Shown here piece after piece: positions 9,407 through 17,356 of a stretch of 49,442 nucleotides of DNA. The notes beneath the pieces are model-generated. The model did not search any database. It had not been told where the DNA came from and saw only the letters and a program-made list of their open reading frames with translations. Both the position numbers and the translations under genes were made by a program. Each line of letters starts with the position of its first letter. The first letter of the stretch is position 1. Source of the DNA: an uncultured Muribaculaceae bacterium (GTDB taxonomy: Bacteria > Bacteroidota > Bacteroidia > Bacteroidales > Muribaculaceae); NCBI GenBank assembly GCA_910586475.1, contig CAJUHM010000012.1, positions 1-49,442 of the forward strand, read 5' to 3'.

Positions 9407-10762
9407 TCAGCTGAGACGTCTGACGGCTTCTTTGAACAGGTCACCTCGGTTTTCATAGGAGGTGAAGAGGTCGAAGCTTGCGCAGCAGGGCGAGAGAAGG
9501 ACCGTGTCGCCGTCGGACGCGAATGAGCGGGCAGCCTCTACGGCTTCCTCAAGCGAGTGGGTGTCGGCGATCTGCGGGACCTCTTTCCCAAAGAATTCCA
9601 TCAGTTTGGCGTTGTCCTTGCCCATGCAGACGATTGCCTTGACTTTCTGGCTGACAAGAGGCAGGATTTCCGAATAGTCGTTGCCTTTGTCCTTGCCTCC
9701 GAGAATCAGCACGACGGAGGGAGTGCCTCCGGGCATGCTTTCGAGGGCATACCAGCATGAGTTGACGTTTGTCGCCTTCGAGTCATTGATCCAGCGGACG
9801 CCATTGACGGTGGCTACATATTCCAGACGGTGTTCGACGCCTTCGAAGTTCGAAAGAGCCCGGCGGATGTCATCTTTCCTGATGTTGAGAAGGCATGCCG
9901 AAAGGCCGGCAGCCATTGAGTTGTAGAGGTTGTGAAGGCCGTTGAGTGCCAGTTCGGCGCGTGGCATCTCCATCGAGGTCGCGGGGGTGTCGATCACGAG
10001 ATTGTCCTCATCGTTGACATATGATCTGGTCTCCTCTTCGATGTGTTCGGCGAATGGATACATGCGCGCTTCCGTTGTCACCTGTTCGAGCTGACGGCGG
10101 ATGACGGGGTCATCCTGCCAGAAGATGAAGGCGTCTTCGCAGGTAAGGTTGTTGAGAATGCGGAACTTTGCGTTGATATAGTTCTGCATCTCATAGTCGT
10201 AGCGATCGAGATGGTCGGGGGTTATGTTGAGAATGACGGCCACGTTGGCTTTGAAGTCATACATATTTTCGAGCTGAAACGACGAAAGTTCGATGACGTA
10301 GACGTCGTGGGGTGAGCGGGCTACCTGAAGAGCCAGGCTGCGCCCTACGTTTCCGGCCATACCTACGTTCAGTCCGGCATCGGAAAGTATGTGGTAGGTC
10401 AGCATAGTAGTCGTTGTCTTGCCGTTGCTGCCGGTGATGCAGACCATTTTTGCATCGGTATAGCGGCCGGCAAACTCGATTTCGGAGATGACGGGTATGC
10501 CACGTTCGACGATTGCTCTGACCATCGGTGCGGTTGGCGGTATGCCGGGACTTTTGACAACCAGATCCGCATCGAGAATTTTTTCAGGCGTGTGGCTGCC
10601 CTGTTCCCACTCGATTCCTTCGGCATCGAGCTGGGCGGCATAGTGCGGGGCGATTTTCCCCATGTCGGAGAGAAACACCTTCATTCCTTTGTCTTTTCCG
10701 AGGATGGCGGCGCCGACACCGCTTTCTCCTCCTCCTAAAACAACCAGTTTTTCTGTTTTCAT
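9407..10762 (-). CDS. murD: UDP-MurNAc-L-Ala--D-glutamate ligase MurD
   Basis: MurD adds D-glutamate to UDP-MurNAc-L-alanine in the cytoplasm. The 451 residues contain the N-terminal loop GGGESGVG (10-17), the ATP loop ITGSNGKTTT (109-118), a central NITPDHLDRY and a C-terminal INDSKATN motif typical of MurD. Length is normal. It lies 2 bases after mraY, so the two are surely co-transcribed. Confidence 0.98.
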   Translation of the reverse strand: MKTEKLVVLGGGESGVGAAILGKDKGMKVFLSDMGKIAPHYAAQLDAEGIEWEQGSHTPEKILDADLVVKSPGIPPTAPMVRAIVERGIPVISEIEFAGRYTDAKMVCITGSNGKTTTTMLTYHILSDAGLNVGMAGNVGRSLALQVARSPHDVYVIELSSFQLENMYDFKANVAVILNITPDHLDRYDYEMQNYINAKFRILNNLTCEDAFIFWQDDPVIRRQLEQVTTEARMYPFAEHIEEETRSYVNDEDNLVIDTPATSMEMPRAELALNGLHNLYNSMAAGLSACLLNIRKDDIRRALSNFEGVEHRLEYVATVNGVRWINDSKATNVNSCWYALESMPGGTPSVVLILGGKDKGNDYSEILPLVSQKVKAIVCMGKDNAKLMEFFGKEVPQIADTHSLEEAVEAARSFASDGDTVLLSPCCASFDLFTSYENRGDLFKEAVRRLS

Positions 10763-10764
10763 TC

Positions 10765-12027
10765 TTATCGTATTTTCAGTGTGACGAAGGTGATTGCTGC
10801 AAGGAGAATGGCGACAATCCAGAATCGCACAACGAGTTTCTGTTCAGGTACGGGGTTGAATGGGCGCCGGATGATCGCGTCGAGACAGTCGGCGCCCGAT
10901 TTCTGGAAATGGTGGTGGAGAGGGGTGCATTTGAAGATGCGGCGAGGTGTGCCGTAGCGCTTCTTGGTGAACTTGTAGTAGCTGACCTGCATCATGACCG
11001 AAAGGTTTTCGATCAGGAAGATACCGCAGAGAATCGGAGTCAGGAGTTCCTTTCGGGTGAGGATCGCGAAGACGGCGATGATGCCTCCGATTGTCAGCGA
11101 TCCGGTGTCGCCCATGAATACCTGGGCCGGGTTGGCGTTATACCATAGGAATCCTGTCAGCGCTCCGATAAAGGCGGCCATGAAGACGACAAGTTCCGAG
11201 CTCCCGGGAATGAAGAGTATGTTGAGGTATGAGGCGTAGACGACGTGGCCTCCGAGATAGGCCATGATCAGCAGCGCGACCCCTATGATTGCCGAGGTCC
11301 CGGCACACAGTCCGTCGACACCGTCGGTCAGATTGGCTCCGTTGGAGATTGCCATGACAACGAGGATCGTTATGAGGATGAACACGATCCATCCCGCGGT
11401 CGGTCCCCAGTCGCCCATCCATTTGGTCAGCCACTGATAGTCGAAGTTGTTGTTTTTGACAAACGGAATGGTTGTCTGCGGGCTCTTGACATTTTCAGGA
11501 CGGTAGGTGACGACTGTTTCGGTCGGGTCGGCGGAGCGCATCTCGACATTTTCGCGCACGGCAACGTCGGGGCTGAGCCACATTGTCAGTCCTACGATCA
11601 GTCCCAGCCCGAGCTGGCCGATTATTTTGAACTTGCCTTTCATGCCGTCTTTGTTGTGGCGTTTGAGCTTGAGGTAATCGTCGAGGAAGCCGAGGATTCC
11701 AAGCCAGATGGTCGAGATGATCATCAGAAGCATGTAGACGTTCGTAAGGTCGCCGACAAGCAGACAGGGGATTAGGATTGCAAGAATGATGATGATGCCA
11801 CCCATTGTCGGAGTGCCTTTTTTGGTGTTTTCTCCCTGGAGGCCGAGGTCGCGGACAATTTCGCCGACCTGAAGCTGGCGGAGCCGGTCGATTATCTTAC
11901 GGCCGAAAACGAGCGCGATGAAAAGGGCAAGGACGAATGACGCTCCTGATCGGAAGGTAATATAGTCCATGAGTCTGACGCCGGGAAGTCCGGAGTCGCG
12001 CAGCAGATCGAAAAGGTAGTAAAGCAT
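10765..12027 (-). CDS. mraY: Phospho-MurNAc-pentapeptide transferase MraY
   Basis: MraY moves phospho-MurNAc-pentapeptide from UDP onto undecaprenyl phosphate, making lipid I. The 420-residue membrane protein has the usual ten or so segments and the acidic and other active-site motifs FLDDYLKL (the DD pair), NLTDGVDGL and PLHHHFQ. A roughly 60-residue insert around residues 145-205 (rich in charged residues, before the segment GPTAGWIVFILI) makes it longer than the 360-residue E. coli enzyme; such an insert is usual in Bacteroidota. It lies between murE and murD. Confidence 0.97.
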   Translation of the reverse strand: MLYYLFDLLRDSGLPGVRLMDYITFRSGASFVLALFIALVFGRKIIDRLRQLQVGEIVRDLGLQGENTKKGTPTMGGIIIILAILIPCLLVGDLTNVYMLLMIISTIWLGILGFLDDYLKLKRHNKDGMKGKFKIIGQLGLGLIVGLTMWLSPDVAVRENVEMRSADPTETVVTYRPENVKSPQTTIPFVKNNNFDYQWLTKWMGDWGPTAGWIVFILITILVVMAISNGANLTDGVDGLCAGTSAIIGVALLIMAYLGGHVVYASYLNILFIPGSSELVVFMAAFIGALTGFLWYNANPAQVFMGDTGSLTIGGIIAVFAILTRKELLTPILCGIFLIENLSVMMQVSYYKFTKKRYGTPRRIFKCTPLHHHFQKSGADCLDAIIRRPFNPVPEQKLVVRFWIVAILLAAITFVTLKIR

Positions 12028-12084
12028 TGTCGGATCGGATCTGAATGGAATAATCTGTTAAACGGATGTCTGAGCAGTAGCGGA

Positions 12085-13545
12085 TCAGAAGGTTCCAAAG
12101 ACTTCGGCAACAACTTCGCGGTCGTCGAAATGGTGTTTGACTCCTTTGATTTCCTGATAGCTTTCGTGGCCTTTGCCTGCGATGAGCACGACGTCGCCGG
12201 GCTTAGCGAGCATGATTGCCGTCCGGATTGCTTCGCGGCGGTCTGTGATCGAGATCGTTCGGTCGCGCAGTTCGGCGGAGTCGAGTCCTGCAGCCATTTC
12301 GGCTATGATTTCGGCGGGATCCTCGTCGCGCGGGTTATCGGATGTCAGGACGAGACGGTCGGATCTGAGGGCGGCTTCGCGGGCCATGATCGGGCGTTTG
12401 CCTTTGTCACGGTTTCCTCCGGCTCCTACCACGGTTATGATTGATCCTTTTTTATTGAGGATGTCAGAGATGGCTGTAAGGACGTTGACGACGGCGTCGG
12501 GGGTGTGGGCGTAGTCGACGATGGCTGTTATTCCGGTTTGGCTGTGGAGTGTCTGGAAACGTCCGGCAACCGGCACAAGACGGCTCATGTCAACGAGTAC
12601 CTGCTCTTTGTCCCATCCCAGAAGGCATCCTGTCGCGTAGACGGCGGTCAGATTGTAGGCGTTGAAGCGTCCGGTGAAAAGCACTTCCACGTCATGGCCG
12701 TTGAACTGCATCAGTGTGCCGTCAAGACGGCTTTCGATGATGCGTCCTGTGAAGTCTGCATCGCTGCGCAGAGAGTAGGTGAATTTTCTGGCGCGTGTGT
12801 TCTGGAGCATGAATTCGCCGTTGCGGTCATCTTCATTGACAAGTGCGAACGCGTCGTCGGGAAGCTTGTCGAAGAATGATTTTTTCGCATCGCGGTAGGC
12901 CTCGAAGGTCTTGTGGTAGTCCATGTGGTCGCGGGTCAGGTTGCTGAAGACGGCTCCGGCGAAGTGTAGCCCGGCGATTCGGTGCTGGTGGGCTGCGTGA
13001 GAGCTGACTTCCATTGCGGCATATGTGCATCCGGCCACGACCATCTGATGGAGAAGTTCGTTGAGTGTCAGCGGATCGGGTGTGGTCTGATTGGCCGGAA
13101 CGGCTTCAGAGTCGATGTAGTTGCAGACTGTGGAGAGCAGTCCGGCCTTATGGCCCATCATGCGGGCCATTTCATAGATGAGGGTGGCTGTTGTCGTTTT
13201 GCCGTTTGTTCCGGTCACTCCGACCAGACGCAGTTTGCGGGAGGGGTTTCCCCACCATTGCGAGGCGAGGCATCCGAGGGCTTCGGCGGAGTTTTCCACC
13301 TTAATATATGTGACGCCTGATTCGAGGCGTTCGGGAAGTTCTTCGCAGACGATTGCAGCGGCTCCGGCCAGAGTCACGATAGGAATGAATTTGTGTCCGT
13401 CGACATTGTAGCCGCGCACGGCCACGAAGAGTGAGCCGAGTTTTATTTTTCGGGAGTCACATTCAAGCGAGCTTATTTCTTTGCTTACGCTTCCTATGAT
13501 TTTCTCAGGCCTGATGGCTGAAAGGAGGTCAGACAGTGATTTCAT
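12085..13545 (-). CDS. murE: UDP-MurNAc-tripeptide synthetase MurE
   Basis: MurE adds the third residue of the stem peptide. The 486 residues carry the ATP loop TGTNGKTTT (111-119), the central substrate region (TTPDPLTLNELL), and the C-terminal DNPRDEDP motif. In the family DNPR marks enzymes that add meso-diaminopimelate rather than lysine, so a meso-DAP wall is inferred. It lies 57 bases upstream of mraY and 64 bases downstream of ftsI. No murF is present in the window, so the D-Ala-D-Ala step must be encoded elsewhere. Confidence 0.97.
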   Translation of the reverse strand: MKSLSDLLSAIRPEKIIGSVSKEISSLECDSRKIKLGSLFVAVRGYNVDGHKFIPIVTLAGAAAIVCEELPERLESGVTYIKVENSAEALGCLASQWWGNPSRKLRLVGVTGTNGKTTTATLIYEMARMMGHKAGLLSTVCNYIDSEAVPANQTTPDPLTLNELLHQMVVAGCTYAAMEVSSHAAHQHRIAGLHFAGAVFSNLTRDHMDYHKTFEAYRDAKKSFFDKLPDDAFALVNEDDRNGEFMLQNTRARKFTYSLRSDADFTGRIIESRLDGTLMQFNGHDVEVLFTGRFNAYNLTAVYATGCLLGWDKEQVLVDMSRLVPVAGRFQTLHSQTGITAIVDYAHTPDAVVNVLTAISDILNKKGSIITVVGAGGNRDKGKRPIMAREAALRSDRLVLTSDNPRDEDPAEIIAEMAAGLDSAELRDRTISITDRREAIRTAIMLAKPGDVVLIAGKGHESYQEIKGVKHHFDDREVVAEVFGTF

Positions 13546-13609
13546 ATGTTGTCGGGTCTATATGTTGTTGTTTCTTAAGCGGGGTTGTTGAGGTTTCTTC
13601 TGGAGTCTG

Positions 13610-15721
13610 TCATTCGGTCAGAGTGAGATAGATTTTGTCGCCGTGTCGGGCTCTCGCTCCCGGTGCGGGGACCTGTCCGGTCACGCATCCCATTCCTATT
13701 ATACTGACTTCATAGCCTTTGGTCTCAAGGACTTTGATGGCGTCGCGCAGGCCGAGTCCGAGTACGCTCGGCACAGATCCGTCTGGGGTTTTGGCCGGCG
13801 AGGCCATGACGACTTTCTTCGGGCCGAGAGCGAGCGAATTCTGCACTCTGTCGTTGCGTCCGGGGTCGGCTGCGGCGTGGAGAGTAGGGTAGGGTGTGTT
13901 GTTGCGGTCTCCTTTTGTGAAGCTGTCGTCGTAGTCGAGCATTCCGCGGGAATAGAGGGCTTCGGCGACTTTTCTCACGACCATTCCGGAGTTGGATGCG
14001 GCTCCCATTGCGTTGCGTTTGGGGTAGGAAATCAGGACCATGCAGGTGTATTTAGGCTTCTCTTCCGGGAAGATTCCGCAGAAGGCGAGGCGGTTGACGC
14101 CGTGGGTGTAGCCGATTCCCTGACGGTTGATGTTGGCGGTGCCGGTTTTGCCTATGATCCGGACAAGCGGCGACTGGAGGAAGTGGCGGGCTGTGCCGTG
14201 TTTGCCCCAGACGACTGCAGAAAGCATTTTGCGCAGGGTTCTGGCATTCTGCACTGAGCAGATTCGGTCGCGGATATTTGTCACCGGGAAGATTGTGTCG
14301 GTTCCGTTGCCGACGAGTCCTTTGACGAGGCGTGGGCGCACGTAGACGCCGTCGTTGGCAATGGCGTTATAGAGTGAGGCTGTGTAGAGGGGGGAGATCT
14401 CGGTGCAGTAGCCGTAGCTTTCGCGTGAGAGCATCTGACGTCCGAGGTCGTCGTCCTTAAGCTTGGGGAACATCGGCACTGCCTCTCCGGCGATACCGGA
14501 GTTCATCGGTTCGAGGAATCCGATCTGACGCACTCGTTCGCGGAAGTTGCTCGGTTTGGGGCCGAAGCGGCGGGTTATTATCTTTGCTGTCCCGATGTTT
14601 GATGACTGTTCGAGGATTTCGTTGACGGTCAGGGAGGCGTTGTAGTGGGAGTCTTTGATCGGTTTTTTCCCGTAATAGTGCCATTCGTGGCCGAGGGGAA
14701 TGACTTCGTTGGTGTTTGTGACGATGCCGTCTTCCAGTGCAATAAGCATGGACAGGGCCTTTACGACCGAGCCGGGCTCGAAACCGAGCACGGCGCGGTT
14801 GAGGCTTTCGATGTAGCGTTCGCCTTTGCCTGGGTTCAGTTCGAGGTTGGCGATAGCCTTTATGTCGCCGGTTGCGACTTCGAGCAGAACGGCGGTGCCC
14901 CAGTCGGCGTCGCAGAATTCGAGCATTTTGTTGAGCTCGTTCTCGACGATGTCCTGCATTTTGATGTCGATAGTTGTCCGGACGGAGTAGCCGTTGACGG
15001 GCGGCACGTCGTTCCACCGTACGATGGCTGATGTCAGCGGAACCCGTTTGGTGATTCCCGGTTTGCCGTAGAGCAGCGAGTCGAGGGCTTTTTCAAGGCC
15101 GTATTTGCCGTGGATGCGTTTGATCGATTCGGTTACGCCGACGGCTCCGATGCTTCGGCGTGCCATTGCTCCGTAGGGTCGGACTCTGACGGGACGAGAG
15201 TTTATTTTCAGTCCGATGATCGATCCTTTGCGTGGCGCTTTGGCTTTCCGGCGCGGGAAGGGGAATGTCTTGATCAGCTCGGTGTCGAAGTAGGAGATGT
15301 CGCGCACGATGGCGAAGTCGCGGGAGCGCAGCGAGTCGGGCCGCTTGAGCGGCGACAGGAGATATTTGGTCCATTCTTTTGCGCTGTGTCGCGGAAAGTG
15401 GAGGGCAAGGCTGTCGGCCAGGGCGGGGACGCAGGCTCTGTAGGAGTCTTCGTTGAATTTCGGATGACGGAGGTCGAGGCTGGGGGTGTAGAGGATCATG
15501 TTTGTTGCCAGGACGCTGCCGTCGGCCGCGAGGATTTCGCCGCGAAGCGGTTCGACTGTGTCTGTGCGCGACAACTCTTTCTCGGCCAGTTTGTTCCAGT
15601 GGTGGGCGGAGATGACGGTGTTATCGACCAGAAGGTAGACGATCCTTATGGTTATGAGCATGATCGCAACGACAATCAGTGCGTAGCGCCAAAGAATGTT
15701 CCTGCGGTTTTCTTTCTTCAT
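13610..15721 (-). CDS. ftsI: Septal transpeptidase FtsI (class B PBP) with PASTA domain
   Basis: FtsI cross-links septal peptidoglycan and is a beta-lactam target. The 703 residues comprise a short cytoplasmic start, one membrane anchor at about 13-32, a PBP-dimer/pedestal domain (about 50-230), and the transpeptidase domain with SVVK (318-321, catalytic serine), SSN (373-375) and KTGTA (525-529). A C-terminal PASTA domain (about 640-703) follows, which E. coli FtsI lacks but Bacteroidota versions often have. PASTA domains usually contact wall material or stabilise the divisome. Its start overlaps the ftsL-like stop by 4 bases. Confidence 0.97.
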   Translation of the reverse strand: MKKENRRNILWRYALIVVAIMLITIRIVYLLVDNTVISAHHWNKLAEKELSRTDTVEPLRGEILAADGSVLATNMILYTPSLDLRHPKFNEDSYRACVPALADSLALHFPRHSAKEWTKYLLSPLKRPDSLRSRDFAIVRDISYFDTELIKTFPFPRRKAKAPRKGSIIGLKINSRPVRVRPYGAMARRSIGAVGVTESIKRIHGKYGLEKALDSLLYGKPGITKRVPLTSAIVRWNDVPPVNGYSVRTTIDIKMQDIVENELNKMLEFCDADWGTAVLLEVATGDIKAIANLELNPGKGERYIESLNRAVLGFEPGSVVKALSMLIALEDGIVTNTNEVIPLGHEWHYYGKKPIKDSHYNASLTVNEILEQSSNIGTAKIITRRFGPKPSNFRERVRQIGFLEPMNSGIAGEAVPMFPKLKDDDLGRQMLSRESYGYCTEISPLYTASLYNAIANDGVYVRPRLVKGLVGNGTDTIFPVTNIRDRICSVQNARTLRKMLSAVVWGKHGTARHFLQSPLVRIIGKTGTANINRQGIGYTHGVNRLAFCGIFPEEKPKYTCMVLISYPKRNAMGAASNSGMVVRKVAEALYSRGMLDYDDSFTKGDRNNTPYPTLHAAADPGRNDRVQNSLALGPKKVVMASPAKTPDGSVPSVLGLGLRDAIKVLETKGYEVSIIGMGCVTGQVPAPGARARHGDKIYLTLTE

Positions 15722-16089
15722 CGGTCCGTCTTGATTCTATAGGGTGGGTTTTCCTGAACTTTCAGATTGAGTTTGAGAGAATCGACCATCGCCTGCATCG
15801 AGCTTTCACGGATCTGGCCCATGTAGCGTGAGCGGTATCTGACGAGTTCGGCGCTTACGATTTCGTATTGTTTGGTCAGACGGTTGACTTCTTCCATTTT
15901 TGTCTGGCAGCTGTATTTGCTTGAGATATATGCCAGAATCATGAAGACTCCGAGGATCATCGCAAGCCAGTTGCGGGCGAAGAAGTCTGAGCTGACAACC
16001 TGACCGAAGATCAGCCGGCGCATGACGGTGCCGGAGCGGTGGAGCATCGTCGAGGTGTCGTTGTCTGTGGTGTCGGTGTTTCGTGCCAT
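15718..16089 (-). CDS. FtsL-like division protein
   Basis: A 123-residue bitopic protein with a 39-residue cytoplasmic start, one membrane segment at about 40-58, and a periplasmic helical stretch (60-110) suited to a coiled coil. That is the build of FtsL, which pairs with FtsB and FtsQ to activate FtsWI. The sequence itself is too divergent for certainty; the call rests on topology and on its place between rsmH and ftsI, where ftsL sits in dcw clusters. The stop overlaps the ftsI start by 4 bases (ATGA type coupling). Confidence 0.8.
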   Translation of the reverse strand: MARNTDTTDNDTSTMLHRSGTVMRRLIFGQVVSSDFFARNWLAMILGVFMILAYISSKYSCQTKMEEVNRLTKQYEIVSAELVRYRSRYMGQIRESSMQAMVDSLKLNLKVQENPPYRIKTDR

Positions 16090-16163
16090 AGCTTTTCTGT
16101 GTGGTCGGTTGTCGGGGGGGATACGTGAGGAGTTTATTCGTAATTGCGGATAGGTGGGGGGGG

Positions 16164-17075
16164 TCAGAGTTTCTGGGCTATTCTCAGTCGTGCGCTTCTT
16201 GAGCGGGGGTTGCGTTCGATCTCTTCTTCGGAGGGTGCGATTGGCTTGCCGATTGTCTTGAACGGTGTCGAAGCAACGCCGAAAAAGTCTTTTTCGATTT
16301 TGCCGGAGAAGTTTCCGCTTTTCAGGAAGTTTTTGACGAGCCGGTCTTCGAGGGAGTGATAGGTGATTACCGCAAGTCGTCCGCCCGGCCGGAGAACAGC
16401 GAGGGTTGCCTTGAGGAATTGTTCGAGGGCGCGCATTTCGCCGTTGACTTCGATGCGGAGTGCCTGAAACACCATTGCAAGTTCTTTCTTCTCTTTTTTG
16501 GGGGATATGAACCGTGAGGCTATTTCGCGGAGCTGTCCGATTGTCTCGACCGCCCTTCCGGCGTTTCGCTCGGCAACGATGGCTTGTGCGAGCTGACGGC
16601 TGCGGGGAAACTCTCCGTAGAGGGCCAGTATTTCGGCGATCCGTTCTTCCGAGGCAGAGGCCAGAAGTGTGGCTGCCGATACGGGAGCGTGGCGGTTCAT
16701 GCGCATGTCGAGCGGGCCGTCGAATCGAAATGAGAAACCTCTTTCCGAGTCGTCGAAATGGTGGAATGACACTCCGAGGTCGGCCAGGATTCCGTCGACT
16801 TTTCCGGAGTGTCCGTAGAATGTCATCCAGTTCTGAAGGAACCGGAAGTTGCTGTACACAATTGTAAACCGCGGATCGGAGAATGCCCGTCGGACGGCTT
16901 CGTCGTCCTGATCAAAGCTGTATAGGTGGCCATCGGCGGACAGGCTTTCGACGATGGCATGGGAATGACCTCCGCCACCGAAAGTGGCGTCGACATAAAT
17001 TCCGCCGGGGTTGATGTCGAGGGCTTCAAGCGATTCGGGGAGCAGGGCGGGTATGTGATAGGCTTGTTCGGACAT
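16164..17075 (-). CDS. rsmH: 16S rRNA (cytosine-1402-N4) methyltransferase RsmH
   Basis: RsmH (MraW) methylates N4 of C1402 in the 16S rRNA decoding centre using S-adenosylmethionine. The 303-residue protein has the SAM loop DATFGGGGHS (29-38), the LADLGVS motif and the C-terminal ITYHSLEDRLVK motif of the family. Length is normal. It is the first gene of the dcw cluster here. In most bacteria mraZ precedes it; no mraZ is present, and the next gene upstream is an unrelated kinase. A perfect inverted repeat and promoter-like box stand just before its ATG. Confidence 0.97.
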   Translation of the reverse strand: MSEQAYHIPALLPESLEALDINPGGIYVDATFGGGGHSHAIVESLSADGHLYSFDQDDEAVRRAFSDPRFTIVYSNFRFLQNWMTFYGHSGKVDGILADLGVSFHHFDDSERGFSFRFDGPLDMRMNRHAPVSAATLLASASEERIAEILALYGEFPRSRQLAQAIVAERNAGRAVETIGQLREIASRFISPKKEKKELAMVFQALRIEVNGEMRALEQFLKATLAVLRPGGRLAVITYHSLEDRLVKNFLKSGNFSGKIEKDFFGVASTPFKTIGKPIAPSEEEIERNPRSRSARLRIAQKL

Positions 17076-17077
17076 GA

Positions 17078-17116
17078 GCGTGAAAAATCAGTTTGTAAAG
17101 TTACGATTTTTCACGC
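17078..17116 (-). promoter_or_regulatory. Inverted repeat framing a promoter-like box upstream of rsmH
   Basis: The arms GCGTGAAAAATC (17078-17089) and GATTTTTCACGC (17105-17116) are perfect 12-base complements around a 15-base centre. On the minus strand the centre contains TAACTTTA (17096-17103), one base off the TAnnTTTG box. The inner arm ends 2 bases before the rsmH start codon. It could be an operator over the dcw promoter, or a hairpin that hides the start site. No clear TTTG lies at the -33 distance. Confidence 0.45.
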
Positions 17117-17356
17117 GAAATTTACATATATAAACTAATCTTTTTAATGTTTTTTTGCTCAGAAGTTATTAACATTTATGTAATCATTGAAAGATCAATG
17201 GTATGGTAATTCCGAGCGGACATTTGCAAATGTAAACGGAAGTTGTTGTCTGTCCGGCTAATTGCCGGCGGGTCAATGCTATCCGCCGGCCGGTTTTTCG
17301 TTGGGTCACATGTTTGCTTGCGTCAGATGCTTTTTCTGAGGGCTTTATCTGTTGTG
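17117..17356. other. Non-coding gap between the kinase gene and the dcw cluster
   Basis: No gene is evident. The gap is AT-rich next to rsmH. It holds a perfect 14-base palindrome ACATTTGCAAATGT at 17220-17233 and a GC-rich hairpin with arms GCCGGCGG (17264-17271) and CCGCCGGC (17283-17290). The hairpin is followed on the plus strand by a T-run at 17294-17298, so it resembles a plus-strand terminator although no plus-strand gene ends here. It may still end transcription from the kinase gene. Confidence 0.5.

Noticed and set aside
17264..17298. Plus-strand terminator in the kinase-rsmH gap
   Set aside because: No plus-strand gene ends upstream of it; kept only as a hairpin note.
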